From the NCBI GenBank assembly GCA_030248215.1, contig JASANG010003380.1, forward strand, positions 168,501 to 232,500: DNA of 64,000 bases, in the 5' to 3' direction. Under the pieces are notes generated by a model, which saw only the letters and a list, made by a program, of their open reading frames with translations, was not told the origin of the DNA and ran no database searches. The stretch's first letter is position 1, and every line of letters begins with the position of its first letter. Positions 1 through 10,300 of the stretch are shown one piece after another. A program made the translations under genes and the position numbers. This DNA comes from Enoplolaimus lenunculus. Lineage: Eukaryota; Nematoda; Enoplea; Enoplida; Thoracostomopsidae.

Positions 1-153
1 AGCATAAGCCTAAGCCAAAGCTTAAGCGTAAGAATGAGCATATTCCTAAGGCTAAGCCTAAGGCTAAGCCAAGCAAAAAACTAGTCTAAAGCTTAAACTT
101 ACTCTATTGCAGTCCAACAGAAAAACGTTCCGCTCCTGATCTTTACATGGGCC
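1..153. repeat. F1 MITE (TTAGGC interior), cut by window edge
   Basis: Right part of an F1 element. It has GCCTAA-type repeats, then a poly-A tract, the box TCTAAAGCTTAAACTTACTC, and the right end CCTGATCTTTACATGGGCC. The same order of parts recurs throughout the window. A short extra TTAGGC stretch follows at 154-170. Confidence 0.85.
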
Positions 154-369
154 GCTTAGGCTTAGGCTTAAACACATATTTTGAAATCAGTAAGCAGAAT
201 CAAACCAACGGATCTAATCCCTAAAAATCACCGTCTAGAATAATCGGTGTGTTACCATGCTAAATTTGCGCACGCTCTTGTCAGAACTGCACAGTCGGGA
301 CGACCATTTTTCCTCCAAAGTACTGTGAATATGCATGGTTTGTCTCTCCTTAATTTTACCGAAACATAT

Positions 370-442
370 GCCCACTATGGCAATCGAACCTCGGACCTCT
401 CACTCGCGAGTCAAGCGCGTTTACCCATTACACCAAGCGGCC
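370..442 (-). tRNA. tRNA-Ala(CGC)-like gene or pseudogene
   Basis: Reading the minus strand gives a 73-nt tRNA-like fold. The acceptor ends GGCCGCT and AGTGGGC pair at six of seven positions, the D stem is GTGT/ACGC, and the anticodon loop is CTCGCGA (anticodon CGC, alanine). The T arm is damaged: box B reads GGTTCGATTGCC with an extra base, so the T stem does not close. Box A (TGGTGTAATGG) is good. This is probably a tRNA pseudogene or the head of a tRNA-derived SINE rather than a working tRNA. Confidence 0.45.
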
Positions 443-610
443 GATGTTATAATTTTCTCTAAATGCTATATTATGGATCGAGATAGAGCTGAACTGAGTT
501 GTGATTTTGGGGGCTTTAAAACCAATAAATCGTCAACTTCTTTTACAGCTCTTATTAAAACTAATAGCCTTTTTCTAGCTTGTTCAGCCGCTACACGCCT
601 AATATTTTTC

Positions 611-804
611 GTCCAAGCATGTAAAGATCAGGGGCGGGACGTTTTACTGTGGGACTAAAATAGAGTATGCTTTAGCTTTAGACAAATTTTTTGTTAGGCT
701 TAGGTTTAGGCTTAGGAATATACTCATTTTAATACGCTTAGGCTTAGACTTAGGCTTAGGAATATGCTTATAATACCGTTCTGCCCCTGTTCTTTACATT
801 GGCC
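611..804. repeat. F1 MITE copy
   Basis: Left end GCATGTAAAGATCAGGGGCG, interior with several TTAGGC and AATATGCTTATAATAC blocks, right end GCCCCTGTTCTTTACATTGG. Nearly full length with both inverted ends. Confidence 0.85.
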
Positions 805-946
805 AACTTTTTGAACATAAAAAATTGTCGTTTGGGATATTGTTGTTTTGGCAATTGTCGAGTTTGGAGACAACCGGCATTTTGTATAAGTATTCTGTGG
901 CCTTTTAGAATATAATGTGTTTAGCATATACATTTATCTTACACTA

Positions 947-2637
947 ATGTTGCTTACCTCGGTACTGACTGCTATCGCTCTGCTAACTGATCCGACACAT
1001 GCGGATTATCAATCAGTTCAAGTTGGCGGACTAATCAAGTGCCCCACACTGCCAAACGCGTTGAAAAGCGTGGAAATCGAGTTGATTCATAGACCAAAAG
1101 GTATTTTAAAATTAAAAAACAACTAAAAATAATTTTTTTCATTTTAAACTTTTGTGACCGCTGTTCGAGGCATATTTCAAAATATGCGAACAAATTACAA
1201 CATTTTTATATTAAAACTTTTGGCTAAACTTATAAATCCTAATCAGGCTCGTAGCCAGCTCACCTTGCTAGGGTGGCTAAAAGTTTTTTCTGGAGTGACA
1301 TTCAGGGGTTTTAATGACTTGCAAGCAAGGTTGAAAGTTTTCTAGGGTGGCACAATTTTTGCTGCGGGCTCACAAGATTTTTCGGAAAACAAATCTTTCG
1401 TCCTTTTAAATATTATTACTTCCAATCATAACACAGTTGCGCTATAAGTTGATATCCGGCGCCATCCGGAACCGTGCGTCACCCGCACGACGTCGTCCAT
1501 CACCGTATGGTATCGTACGCAAATAACTCACGTACGATTCCGAGTAGTGACGGACGGCGTAGGACGGTGACGTACCGCGCCGTACTCACAAAAAATATAA
1601 TTAAAATTAACTAAAACTGTTACCGAATTAAGTGACGGTTTTACTTACTATGGTGCTTGGCAAAGTTTTACTTAATTTAAGCAAGCACAAAATTCTTAGC
1701 TTTACATTTACTTAAATAATCATGAAATGACTGCAGTTGTCTTACTTATTTACATTATTTAAGCGAAGATTTTCTAAATGTTTAGTACATAGTCATTTTA
1801 AAATAGTTGAAAAAATATAACTAAAACATTTTTAGTAGTGTTTTTACAGAGTAGGGATGACGGACGATGACGGAAGGCTTACGATTGACGGACGGCGATG
1901 GACAGCGCCGCACCACAAGTATAGCGCAAAACTAACAGTAACCATATTTCCAAACCTCAGCCTCAGCGTAAAGCGGATTACTAAGCCTAAGCTTATAAGT
2001 AGAAAATTTGTCTTAAAGCTTAAGCTTGCTCTATTATAGTCGCACGAAATAGACGGGTCGCCCCTCAAAATAACGGGCTTGGGTTACTATGCGCTCTTGA
2101 CTTCGTGTACAGTTTTGTGGAAAAAATTCAAAATTACGTTTACGTGGTTTGACATGGTCCATGTAATAATCAGAGTCCGAACGGTTTTCTGTGGGACTAG
2201 AAAAGAGTAAGCTTAAGCTTTAGTCTAATTTTTTTGCATGGATAGGCTAAGGCTTAGGAATACGCTTATAATACTGTTCCGCCCCTGTTGTTTACATTGG
2301 CCGTTGATATGATATCACTGTTTCAGCATTTCTATTCTCCAAAGATCTCACCATTGCAAAAAGTTTCGGAACAACTGTGGACGGAAAATTCAACATTCAA
2401 GGTTATGCTCCTGTTCAACTAAGCAACTCAATCAACCCCTATTTGATCATCAAACATGCTTGTGTTCCAGACTCGACGGCTCCGGCAGCGAAATGGTGTC
2501 GAATCTGGCAGTATAAAGTTCCCGACAAATTCATTGATTCCGGGGCATTTAATTTAGGGAGCGTAAATTTATCGGAAAAATCCTGTAAAACGTCAAACGA
2601 ACCGAAATGTTTGGGCGAGAAAAAGAACAAATGTTAG
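947..2637 (+). CDS. Secreted transthyretin-like (TTL/TTR) family protein
   Basis: Two exons, 947-1100 and 2327-2637, encode about 154 residues. Exon 1 ends one base into a codon before GTATTT. Exon 2 starts after TTTCAG with two bases that complete it. The first 20 or so residues (MLLTSVLTAIALLTDPTHAD) look like a cleaved signal peptide. Then come the TTL elements: a first strand (VQVGGLIKCP), an E-x-E-L-x-H strand, the turn TVDGKFNIQG, and a later K-V-P-D-K-F-I core with paired cysteines. TTL proteins are small secreted beta-sandwich proteins, mainly nematode-specific; some (TTR-52) bridge dying cells to phagocytes, but most have no known role. The exact paralogue cannot be told. The C-terminus is Lys/Cys-rich. 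The 1.2-kb intron is full of repeats, with an F1 MITE ending 24 bp before exon 2. Confidence 0.82.
1440..1920. other. GC-rich CGACGG/CCGTC blocks in the TTL intron
   Basis: Two islands at about 1455-1585 and 1856-1912 are far richer in G, C and CpG than their flanks. They share motifs such as GACGGACGGCG and CCGTC/GACGG in both orientations. The AT-rich 270 bp between them has palindromic ACTTAAATAA/TTATTTAAG segments. This fits a diverged inverted-repeat element whose ends are these blocks. No coding frame is supported. Confidence 0.4.
1951..2085. repeat. Degenerate F1 remnant
   Basis: Recognisable only from the F1 core (GCCTAAGC, a long A tract, CTTAAAGCTTAAGCTTGCTC) and a decayed right end GGTCGCCCCTCAAAATAACG. 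Confidence 0.5.
2156..2302. repeat. F1 MITE copy, next to an exon
   Basis: Left end GGTCCATGTAATAATCAG and right end CCCCTGTTGTTTACATTGG. The interior TTAGGC array is short (one or two units). Its right end lies 24 bp before the first base of TTL exon 2. Confidence 0.8.
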
Positions 2638-2655
2638 TGATTTTGAACATTGTTC

Positions 2656-3068
2656 GGGCACATGTAAAGATCAAGGGGCGAAACGTTTTTCTACGGGACT
2701 ACAATAGAGTAAGCTTAAATGTGTAGACTATTTATTTGCTTAGACTCAGGCTTAGGTATAAATACGTTCTTGGCTTTTGCGTAGGCTTTAGGACTTTATG
2801 CGCTTATAACACTGACGGCCCTGCTCTATACATTGGTCATTTTTTCTAAGAGTTGGCAAATAACTGTACGATGAAGGTGTTTATGCGACATCAGGGCCCA
2901 TGCATAGAACAGAGCCGGAACAGTAGCATAAGAATATCCTAAGCCTAAGCGTAAGCCTAAGCATATGGATGAGCCTATTCCTAAGCCTAAGCAAAAAAAT
3001 TAGTCTAAAACTTAAACTGACTCTATTAGTCCCTCCGAAAACGATCCGGCCCTGCTCTAAACATGGGC
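2656..3068. repeat. Two F1 MITEs, about 55 bp apart, in opposite orientation
   Basis: Copy one spans about 2656-2838 (left end CACATGTAAAGATCAAGGGG, right end CCCTGCTCTATACATTGGTC). Copy two spans about 2894-3068 (left end GGCCCATGCATAGAACAGAG, right end CCTGCTCTAAACATGGGC), with interior GCCTAAGC units reading the opposite way. They lie just past the TTL stop codon, so they may lie within or just beyond its transcript end. Confidence 0.8.
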
Positions 3069-3342
3069 GGTTGCACTCTGGTACGTGTATATAAAACGGA
3101 CTGATAAAATGTGGTTGCTGGTAGTAAAACTGAAACAAAACTGTAACAAGTCAGCGTTTTCTACGTTTATAATTAAATGATGTATATGTTTTGTTCCGGT
3201 TTAAATTTGGCCAAAATAAAATAATTCAAAAGTACGGACTGTGAATCGCAAGTCGGCTACAAATTCTTATCATAAACGACTTTCCTTCAACCCACCGGAT
3301 CGCTCATTAAACTACTGAAACAGTTTACTGCATACAAACAAT

Positions 3343-3785
3343 GGCCAATGTTACTCCAGCGTAAGAATAACCTGTACTTTAGCTTAGGCGTAAAGTCTAA
3401 GCAAAAAAGTAAAAGTTAGTTTATAGTTTTAAAGTTTACTCTCTTGCAGTCGCGGAAAAACGGTAAACCAAAAGAAGTAACATGGTCTCAATAATTATAT
3501 CCACAAAACGTCACGGCCAGTTAGATTTAGGGACGTAGCCGTAGCTATGCCTGGCGCTGATGTAAGAATGGTCTAAAACTTACCAATATTGTGTTATCAG
3601 TGCTAAGAAAAACGGACCACCGTTCTGCCCATACTATTAGCATTATACAAACTGTAAATGTTACTTTGAGGGACGCAACTGTAGTAATAGCATATTCCTT
3701 TTCTTAACCTAAATGTAAAAAAGTCCAAAGCTTAACAAAGCTGTAGTCCGGCGGAAAATCGTTATTTCCCTTTTAAGTAGCAAAG
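3343..3785. repeat. Two decayed F1-type remnants
   Basis: At 3343-3486 the ends GGCCAATGTTACT and AGTAACATGGTC mark an F1 copy with the 'GTTACT' terminal type. At about 3640-3785 the segment TAAATGTTACTTTGAGGGAC followed by the F1 core box is a second, older remnant. The rest of 3069-4348 holds nothing I can identify. Confidence 0.5.
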
Positions 3786-4348
3786 CTATGGAAACAATGA
3801 TAGGTCAATTTACTACAAATTTATATTTCAGTTCCAGTAAGTGACCAAAACAGTCGCAAGCGATCGGTTGAGACTACAGTCTTGTGTAACACTGAATTGC
3901 ATAAACTGTATTCCGGAAGTAACAACTGAAGCTTAACTCCCCACAGAATCAACATATACCCCATGGATTAAAATTTTCTTGGAAATTATATCAGCTTGCA
4001 CAGTTTTATGTCAACACCCGTGGAACCTGAGGCACATTTTGTGACCATGATTGCAAAGCTTTACGATAATAATGCATTATGTGATTTAATACGATTTTTC
4101 AGTTCATAATACCTCATATTGTTGCTACTTAAAATGGTTATAAACTTTACTTCCGCTGTCGATGTTTTGCTGTGTTCAAGAATGAACTTTCTTTTTACGA
4201 AATCATTGTCTATTTGCAGTATTATGAAATATAACGGCATTTTCACCCAGCCCAAGTGAATGTACAAATGACAGTCAATTTTAGCTATAAATCAATAAAT
4301 ATATAGTATATACTACCAGCAAGTAGCACAAGTACAAATACTGAAAAG

Positions 4349-5320
4349 TTATTTTTTGCCTTCACTATCGTCTTTATCTAAAAGTTTAGATCGAATGCCA
4401 GCTTTCTCAAGTTCTTCAATCAAACTGCCGTCTCTATGCATTTGTATTAATATATCACAGCCACCAATAAATTCACCGTTGACGTAAACCTAAAACAGTT
4501 TAAAGATATGAATGCTGTGTTCGCCACAAATATATATACAGGGTTAGCTTCGGCTATCTTAATTGCAGCTTAAGAATAAACAACAACAACAACAACAACA
4601 GCAATAACAACAACAACAACAACAAAAACAACAGCAAGTCTTGCTTAAATCGTGACGCGAAACGAAAGTTCAAGAATTAAAAATTTAAAATTCTTTCGAC
4701 ATGGTTCGAAAACAATTCATACGAAAGACACATCTAATAACTAATAATGTGCAAATTTTTCAGCTAAAAATTACTTGTGGGATAGTTGGCCAGTCAGAAT
4801 ACTCTTTAATCCCTTGTCGAATGTCGTCGTTTTCCAAAACATTCACAGAAGAAAATGGTACTCCGTGCATTCTCATAACTTGAACAACTGCATTACTGAA
4901 ACCGCACATGGGTTGTTCTGGCACGCCTTTCATAAACACGATTACTTTATCTGCTGAAGCAAAAGATATACCCCGTTAAGTGGCATAATGCACTGTTGTA
5001 CTACGCATCAAATATTTGAAAACACGGTACTTTTCATACATACTACACGTACAAGCATAAGATATTTAATATTTGAAAATCTAACATCTAGCCGTTCATT
5101 TAAAAACAATCTTTTTCCTTGTATAGAATTCCAATTTTGACTAACATTTAACAATATCTTCTATCTTATTGTTTGCATTGGACACGTTGCACAGATATCG
5201 ATGTTGCTCTCCTGATTTAAAGACGTTCCGTGAGGAACTCGGTGTACACCGCTGAGAACATATCGTTGCACGGCAAAGACCAAGTGTTTGAGCAGCTACC
5301 CGATGAGTAAGGCTAGCCAT
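4349..5320 (-). CDS. GLRX5: Mitochondrial monothiol glutaredoxin GLRX5
   Basis: Three exons on the minus strand (5320-5146, 4953-4775, 4489-4349) join in frame to 164 residues; human GLRX5 has about 157. Splice sites are GTTAGT/TTCAG and GTAATT/TTTAG. The first 50 or so residues are rich in Arg, Ser and Thr with few acids, as in a mitochondrial import signal. Exon 2 has the monothiol active site ([10 protein letters not shown]) after [10 protein letters not shown], then the DWPTIPQ cis-proline region. Exon 3 has [14 protein letters not shown] and the family-typical tail [15 protein letters not shown]5 dimers carry a [2Fe-2S] cluster bound by the CGFS cysteine and glutathione and pass clusters to acceptor proteins in the mitochondrial matrix. 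An in-frame upstream TTG exists, but the ATG at 5320 is the only plausible start. All key residues are present. Confidence 0.95.
4581..4625. repeat. (CAA)n microsatellite
   Basis: About 45 bp of CAA/CAG-type triplets inside GLRX5 intron 2, interrupted by AATAA. Non-coding. Confidence 0.9.
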
Positions 5321-5329
5321 TAAAATCAA

Positions 5330-7160
5330 ATAATTGTAATAAATCTAAGAATGAAAAAACGTAACTAATTAGGTTCTGTAACGAAAACTTTAATTCTCTG
5401 CGCATCAAAACCAGACGAAAATTTTGTTGTTTCAGAGATGAACGCAGCAAAACCTGCAACAAAATCTGTTAGTTTGCTTGCACACTCCATGCATAACATT
5501 CATTACTAGGTGTAAGGTTGTGTGGTCTTGTGCGCAATATACGTAGGTGTAATGTTAGTGCAAAGAAGTTGGTGCAATTGGACATGTTGGATTCGAACTA
5601 TTGACCTGTGGCTAACTGGGCCAACGCTCTTACCTACTGAGCTATCGCGGCAATGCTTAAACTACTTTTGCCGGCTAATATACCGTTATTCTACCAGTGT
5701 GCTAAGCTGTGTACTGCGTAGGTACTATGCAATGTGTAATATGTGTTGACTTTTTACGTCTGTGCTGTTCCAGTTGGGTGTTTTATCTTGCAACCCCTGA
5801 CACTATGCGATCCTGCCAAGCACCCTTCCATTTATAAACAAACTATAAAACGTATACCAGCCCAAGATACGTCAAACGAAACGCCCATCTAAAGGTTCAA
5901 ATCGATAGTATAAAATGTGCCCTTCCAATTAACCTGTTGTGGCTTCTCTTGTGTAACCTGCACAAGAACAAGCCTAGTTTAGCACTAGCTTTGAATTTAG
6001 GTATTCAGAAGTGCACCATACATGGTCGTACACCGAAACTACACTGTACCGAATCGGGCTTGTAGCCGAGGGGGCCAGACAGGGCTCAGCGGCCCTTGTG
6101 CAAAAATTTTGGCCCGTCCTAGAAAATGTTCAACCTTCCTTGTAAGTCAACGAAAACCCTTGTTCATCAGTCCAACAAAAGTTCTACACAAAAACGTGAG
6201 AATAACTGACAGTCTAGTGTCGTGGTTTCCCTTCTGAACTTTAAAAATAGTTATCAGTGAAACGTTTTCCATCCGATGTAATCCTTATTGAAAATCACAC
6301 ATGCAAACCAGCACATAAAATTTAGTTCTGTATATTAACAACACCAAACTTAGGCTTTACCAGAAGATTTGAAATTTTTGACTGTTAGAATGAACTTCTA
6401 ATTTGTACCGAAGTGAGTTTATGTATAATTTTAAAAATCAATGTGAAATTTTGGTGCCACCCGAACCTTCCTGTGAGCAGATAAATGCAAAATGATACGA
6501 TAATTGTTGAAATAAGTTCATCAAATGACCAACTTTGTTTGGTGTAATTGGGATCAACCATGTTTATGAATCAAATCGTTACTATAACAGCGTCAACCGG
6601 AAGATATGCGATAAACTACATTGCTAGTATGCTTTTTACGTGTTTTGTTAATCGTGTAAGAAAGGATTAGACAACGTTACGGTAGGACGTTAGAAGCCAA
6701 ATTCAATTTATAAACCGCACTGATTGTAAAGTAAGGTTTTAGGAAGTGTTTAATGATACTGAAACTATTTCTACTATACCCATTTTCTTATTTCATTTCT
6801 GAAATTGTCGAAGAATGTTCCGCTCAATACAAGTTTGATGTTTATATGGCTTTGATGGCTTTGATGCTTTGACCATTTCTGAGTATATTACCTAAGGCGT
6901 GCAGAAGTTTTGCTCTACTTATCTTGAAATTTTTCTCATGCATAACATATAGAATATATACCGTACGCTTAACAGATATTGATAAACTAGAAACAGTGCA
7001 TCGTTACTTAACACGGCGTTTACGCTAAAGGTTTAGATGTGGGATCGGAGACTAATGTCCTGGTGCGTATACAATATATCTGTAACGCACATTGTGTAGT
7101 ATATATGCTTGCTGGCAGCATACGGTCGGCATATAGTCCACGATAGAAACAATTGGAGAG
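5330..7160. other. GLRX5-COG5 intergenic region
   Basis: About 1.8 kb between the two divergent starts, so it should contain both promoters. Apart from the tRNA-like segment at 5580-5651 I see only AT-rich sequence with short, unconvincing frames. No obvious TATA box or CpG-rich core stands out. Confidence 0.5.
5580..5651 (-). repeat. tRNA-like SINE head or tRNA relic
   Basis: The minus strand has a good Pol III box A (TAGCTCAGTAGG) and box B (AGTTCGAATCC) at tRNA spacing, and a partial anticodon stem (TGGC/GCCA). The acceptor and T stems do not pair, so it is not a functional tRNA. Confidence 0.4.
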
Positions 7161-7163
7161 TGG

Positions 7164-7235
7164 GGCTACGTGGCGCAGTGGTAACAGCGTATGTCTGACG
7201 CGCAGAAGGTCGCTAGTTCGAAACCACCCGTAACC
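7164..7235 (+). tRNA. tRNA-like sequence (anticodon CGC), probable pseudogene
   Basis: 72 nt with acceptor GGCTACG/CGTAACC (six of seven pairs), D stem GCGC/GCGT, and an anticodon arm with four of five pairs and loop GACGCGC. Box A (TGGCGCAGTGG) and box B (AGTTCGAAACC) are intact. Against function: the base before the anticodon is A rather than the invariant U, and the T stem pairs at only three of five positions. It lies about 130 bp upstream of the COG5 start codon on the same strand. Confidence 0.4.
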
Positions 7236-7362
7236 CGATGGTCTGAAGTCTCGGTTCCTACTTAGACTGACAATCATATGTGGATATTGTGAATGAAATT
7301 TTTAGTTTTTGAGGTTTGAGCTTAAAAGCTTTAAAACTAAAGCTCATTGTATTTGTTGAATC

Positions 7363-10300
7363 ATGGACGAGTTCTTTGATCCTTCGTTTGATGTGGAAAA
7401 GTATTCCAGAAATGTGATGGAGAAGTCGGATTCTTTAAATGAACACATTGCTAGTTTGCATCAAGGGATGGAAGAACTGGATTGTCAACTCAGAAATCAG
7501 GTATATAAGTATGCATTTAGAAGGGTGTGACCGAATATCGGGCGCCGGCAAATATCGACATCTGTCTCCGGTATTTCAACCTGCCTGATATTACTTTTTG
7601 AAAAACTTAACAAAATTTATACCATCATTGGTATTTACGCCAAATACATCAAACTGATTGACCTAATTTTACATATTTTGCTCTCACCCATGTAATGTAA
7701 ATATTTGCATGTGACCGCGTACGTTCACAATCTGTTGGGTTACAATAACGCTGGAAAATCAGATACCTATAGATGACGAGTGTTATTCTAGGCGCGTAAC
7801 AGAATATATTCAGCATATTTCTAGTATTCCTAAGGTTAAGCCTAAATTTCAGCGTAAAAATGGTCTATAACACTTAAGCCTAAGCCTAGGCAAAAATAAT
7901 AGCATTATCCGAGCCAGGAATGGGAGGAGACCAGCTATGAAAAGTCTCGGTCAACCGTTGGACATCCCCAAAAAAGAAATTTTTGAAAATAAATTATTTC
8001 TAATGTTTTTTGGTCGGTTTTCGGGTTTTTTCATAGTTTTTGTGTTGTTTCAGAATATCTGTTAATAATGATTATTGCGTAACTATGAAAATTCATATAT
8101 TCATAGTGATATTTTATTCATCAGGCTTTACGTATTTGCTTGAACAATATTAAATTCTGCTTTTTACAGGTGTACCAGCATTTGTTGTATCCTCGACTTC
8201 CGGTGTCAGTTCCAAACTACCGAGACTCAAGAAACCGAGACCTGCCAAATACCGTGACATGCCAACGCTGAGACCGAGAATACCATCCCTGGTCTTAGCC
8301 ACCTCTGTTTCGTAGTACCTACAAAAAACTGGATGCCCTTATAAGGAACATGGGCCAAACGAATAATGTAACTGAGGATGCAACGCAACAAAAACGAAAT
8401 CTTCCGTTGATTATGAAAATCTAAAACACATCAGATAAAGTGAACACCTCTCTCCAACTACTGTTATTTCACCAGAAAAATTGCAAAAAAGAAAATTAAA
8501 ATTAACGTTTCGGTGGCATGTATTTTTCATTTTGGTTCCGTTTCTGGTAATTTTTGCAAATTCCGATTTCGGTTCCGGCTTCGGTAAATTGTAGTTCCGA
8601 TGGCACCCTGATATTACGTATATCGTAGTTCATGTTGGTAGTTAGTTTTAAGCTTCTATATACCTTGGTTAGGGCTGGTACCGGCCCCGGCACCGGTAAA
8701 AATACTGGCCCCGGGGCAACTATAATATATGTTTGTTTTAGATTAACGACCACCACGGTCAGCTGTTATCACAGGCAACAAGCATAGAAGGTGCCGAAGA
8801 CTTGTTGGAAATGCTTCGCACTCACGTGACAGCGTTGCAAGCAAATGCGGACCGCGTTCAGTTGCGCATTAACGATTTATACTCGAAAGCCAATTCTCGA
8901 ACTGCGCAACTTGAACGTTTGCATGGAACGTGCAATTTGTTAAGATCTGCTATTCGGATCATGACACTGCGAGCAAAACTTGGTAAGATTGGTTTCATAA
9001 TGAACTTGCAGTGGTTGTCTTGCATTCATTTCTGAAATCACATCTTCGCTATCATCTTATCTTAGTGCATATACTATAGGTTTAAATGACATTTTATGAC
9101 CGTGCAAATATTTTTGCAGCATTTTCAATTTCAGAACAGTTGCTTCTTCATAAAGGTGGGTCTGGAAGCGAATACAGTGTCGCTATAAAAGATTTGCCGA
9201 AAGCAGCAGGCATCGTTCAGGAAATGTCGGATATTGTGACAGAAATAGATTTGAAAGGAATTGAAATCATCGAAAAGGTGACATGTTTTGACTGAATTAA
9301 TAGGTTTTCTACTAGACTAGGTCGTTTTATTATCAGATCAATTACGTGATTCAGTAATAAATAAGCGAAGCTTTATCAACCTGTCCGGTTATTTGAAAAA
9401 CAATGAAAAATGGAGAAGATTGACACTATTAATATGTGCATACGCCATTAAAAGTTACATTGGCCGTTTTTAGGATCTGCAAATGATTCCAAAGGCACAT
9501 AAAGATCTGTTGAACCAAGCGAAACACCTTTTGAACTCGGGTTTGACGGCAACAAAGCATGCAAGTGTCGGCGTTGCCCTGCAGACGCTGTTTAATTTAG
9601 ACTGCTTACCATCACAGCTTGACCGTCTTAATCAAAGATGGCTGGATGACATAGCTAGTGCAGTTGACGCGTTGTCTCGACCTGCAAAACAAACTACACC
9701 GCCTGGGCAAAGTCAGAAAGGTCGTGAAACTGATTTGAAGGCATCTGAGTCTGCAAAACTAAGTGGAATGGGTTCATATGCCAGTATTGGAGGAGCGAAT
9801 GTCCCACCTCAACTTAGTTCTGCAACTGTTCGTGCGAATCTATGGTCTGGATTGGACAAATTGGTTGAGGTATTTTTTGTATTTTTTGTTTTGAATCTGA
9901 ATTGTTTCAAGTTTTACGGCTGAGCAGTTGAGTTGTTTTCTTTGAATTGACAGTTCGGCGTTCGTTTCATAAATTGCTGGCATAGGTATGAAGCATGCTC
10001 CATTGGTTCTACTCCTTAAGATTTCAATCTTGTCATGTTTTTCACTCTGAAACGTTGATTTATTATATATGTAGCGTTCAGCGCATTTGAGTATTTGTCT
10101 CAGTTGGTAACGGGGCCGTCTCAAAAACATTATTTGGCTGTCTGAACTATTTTAAACCTTTATCATTTTTGAAAATGTGTATGATTTTTCAGAACTGCTG
10201 GTTCTCAGAAATCCTATCTTGTAGCTGTGCAATTTGTTTTTTTCAGCTTTTGATAACGATTTGCAATCAGTGCGATGTTCTTCGGATGGTGATGCAACGC

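Noticed and set aside
5522-5749. Plus-strand 75-codon frame
   Set aside because: It covers the antisense of the tRNA-like element and has no support as a protein.
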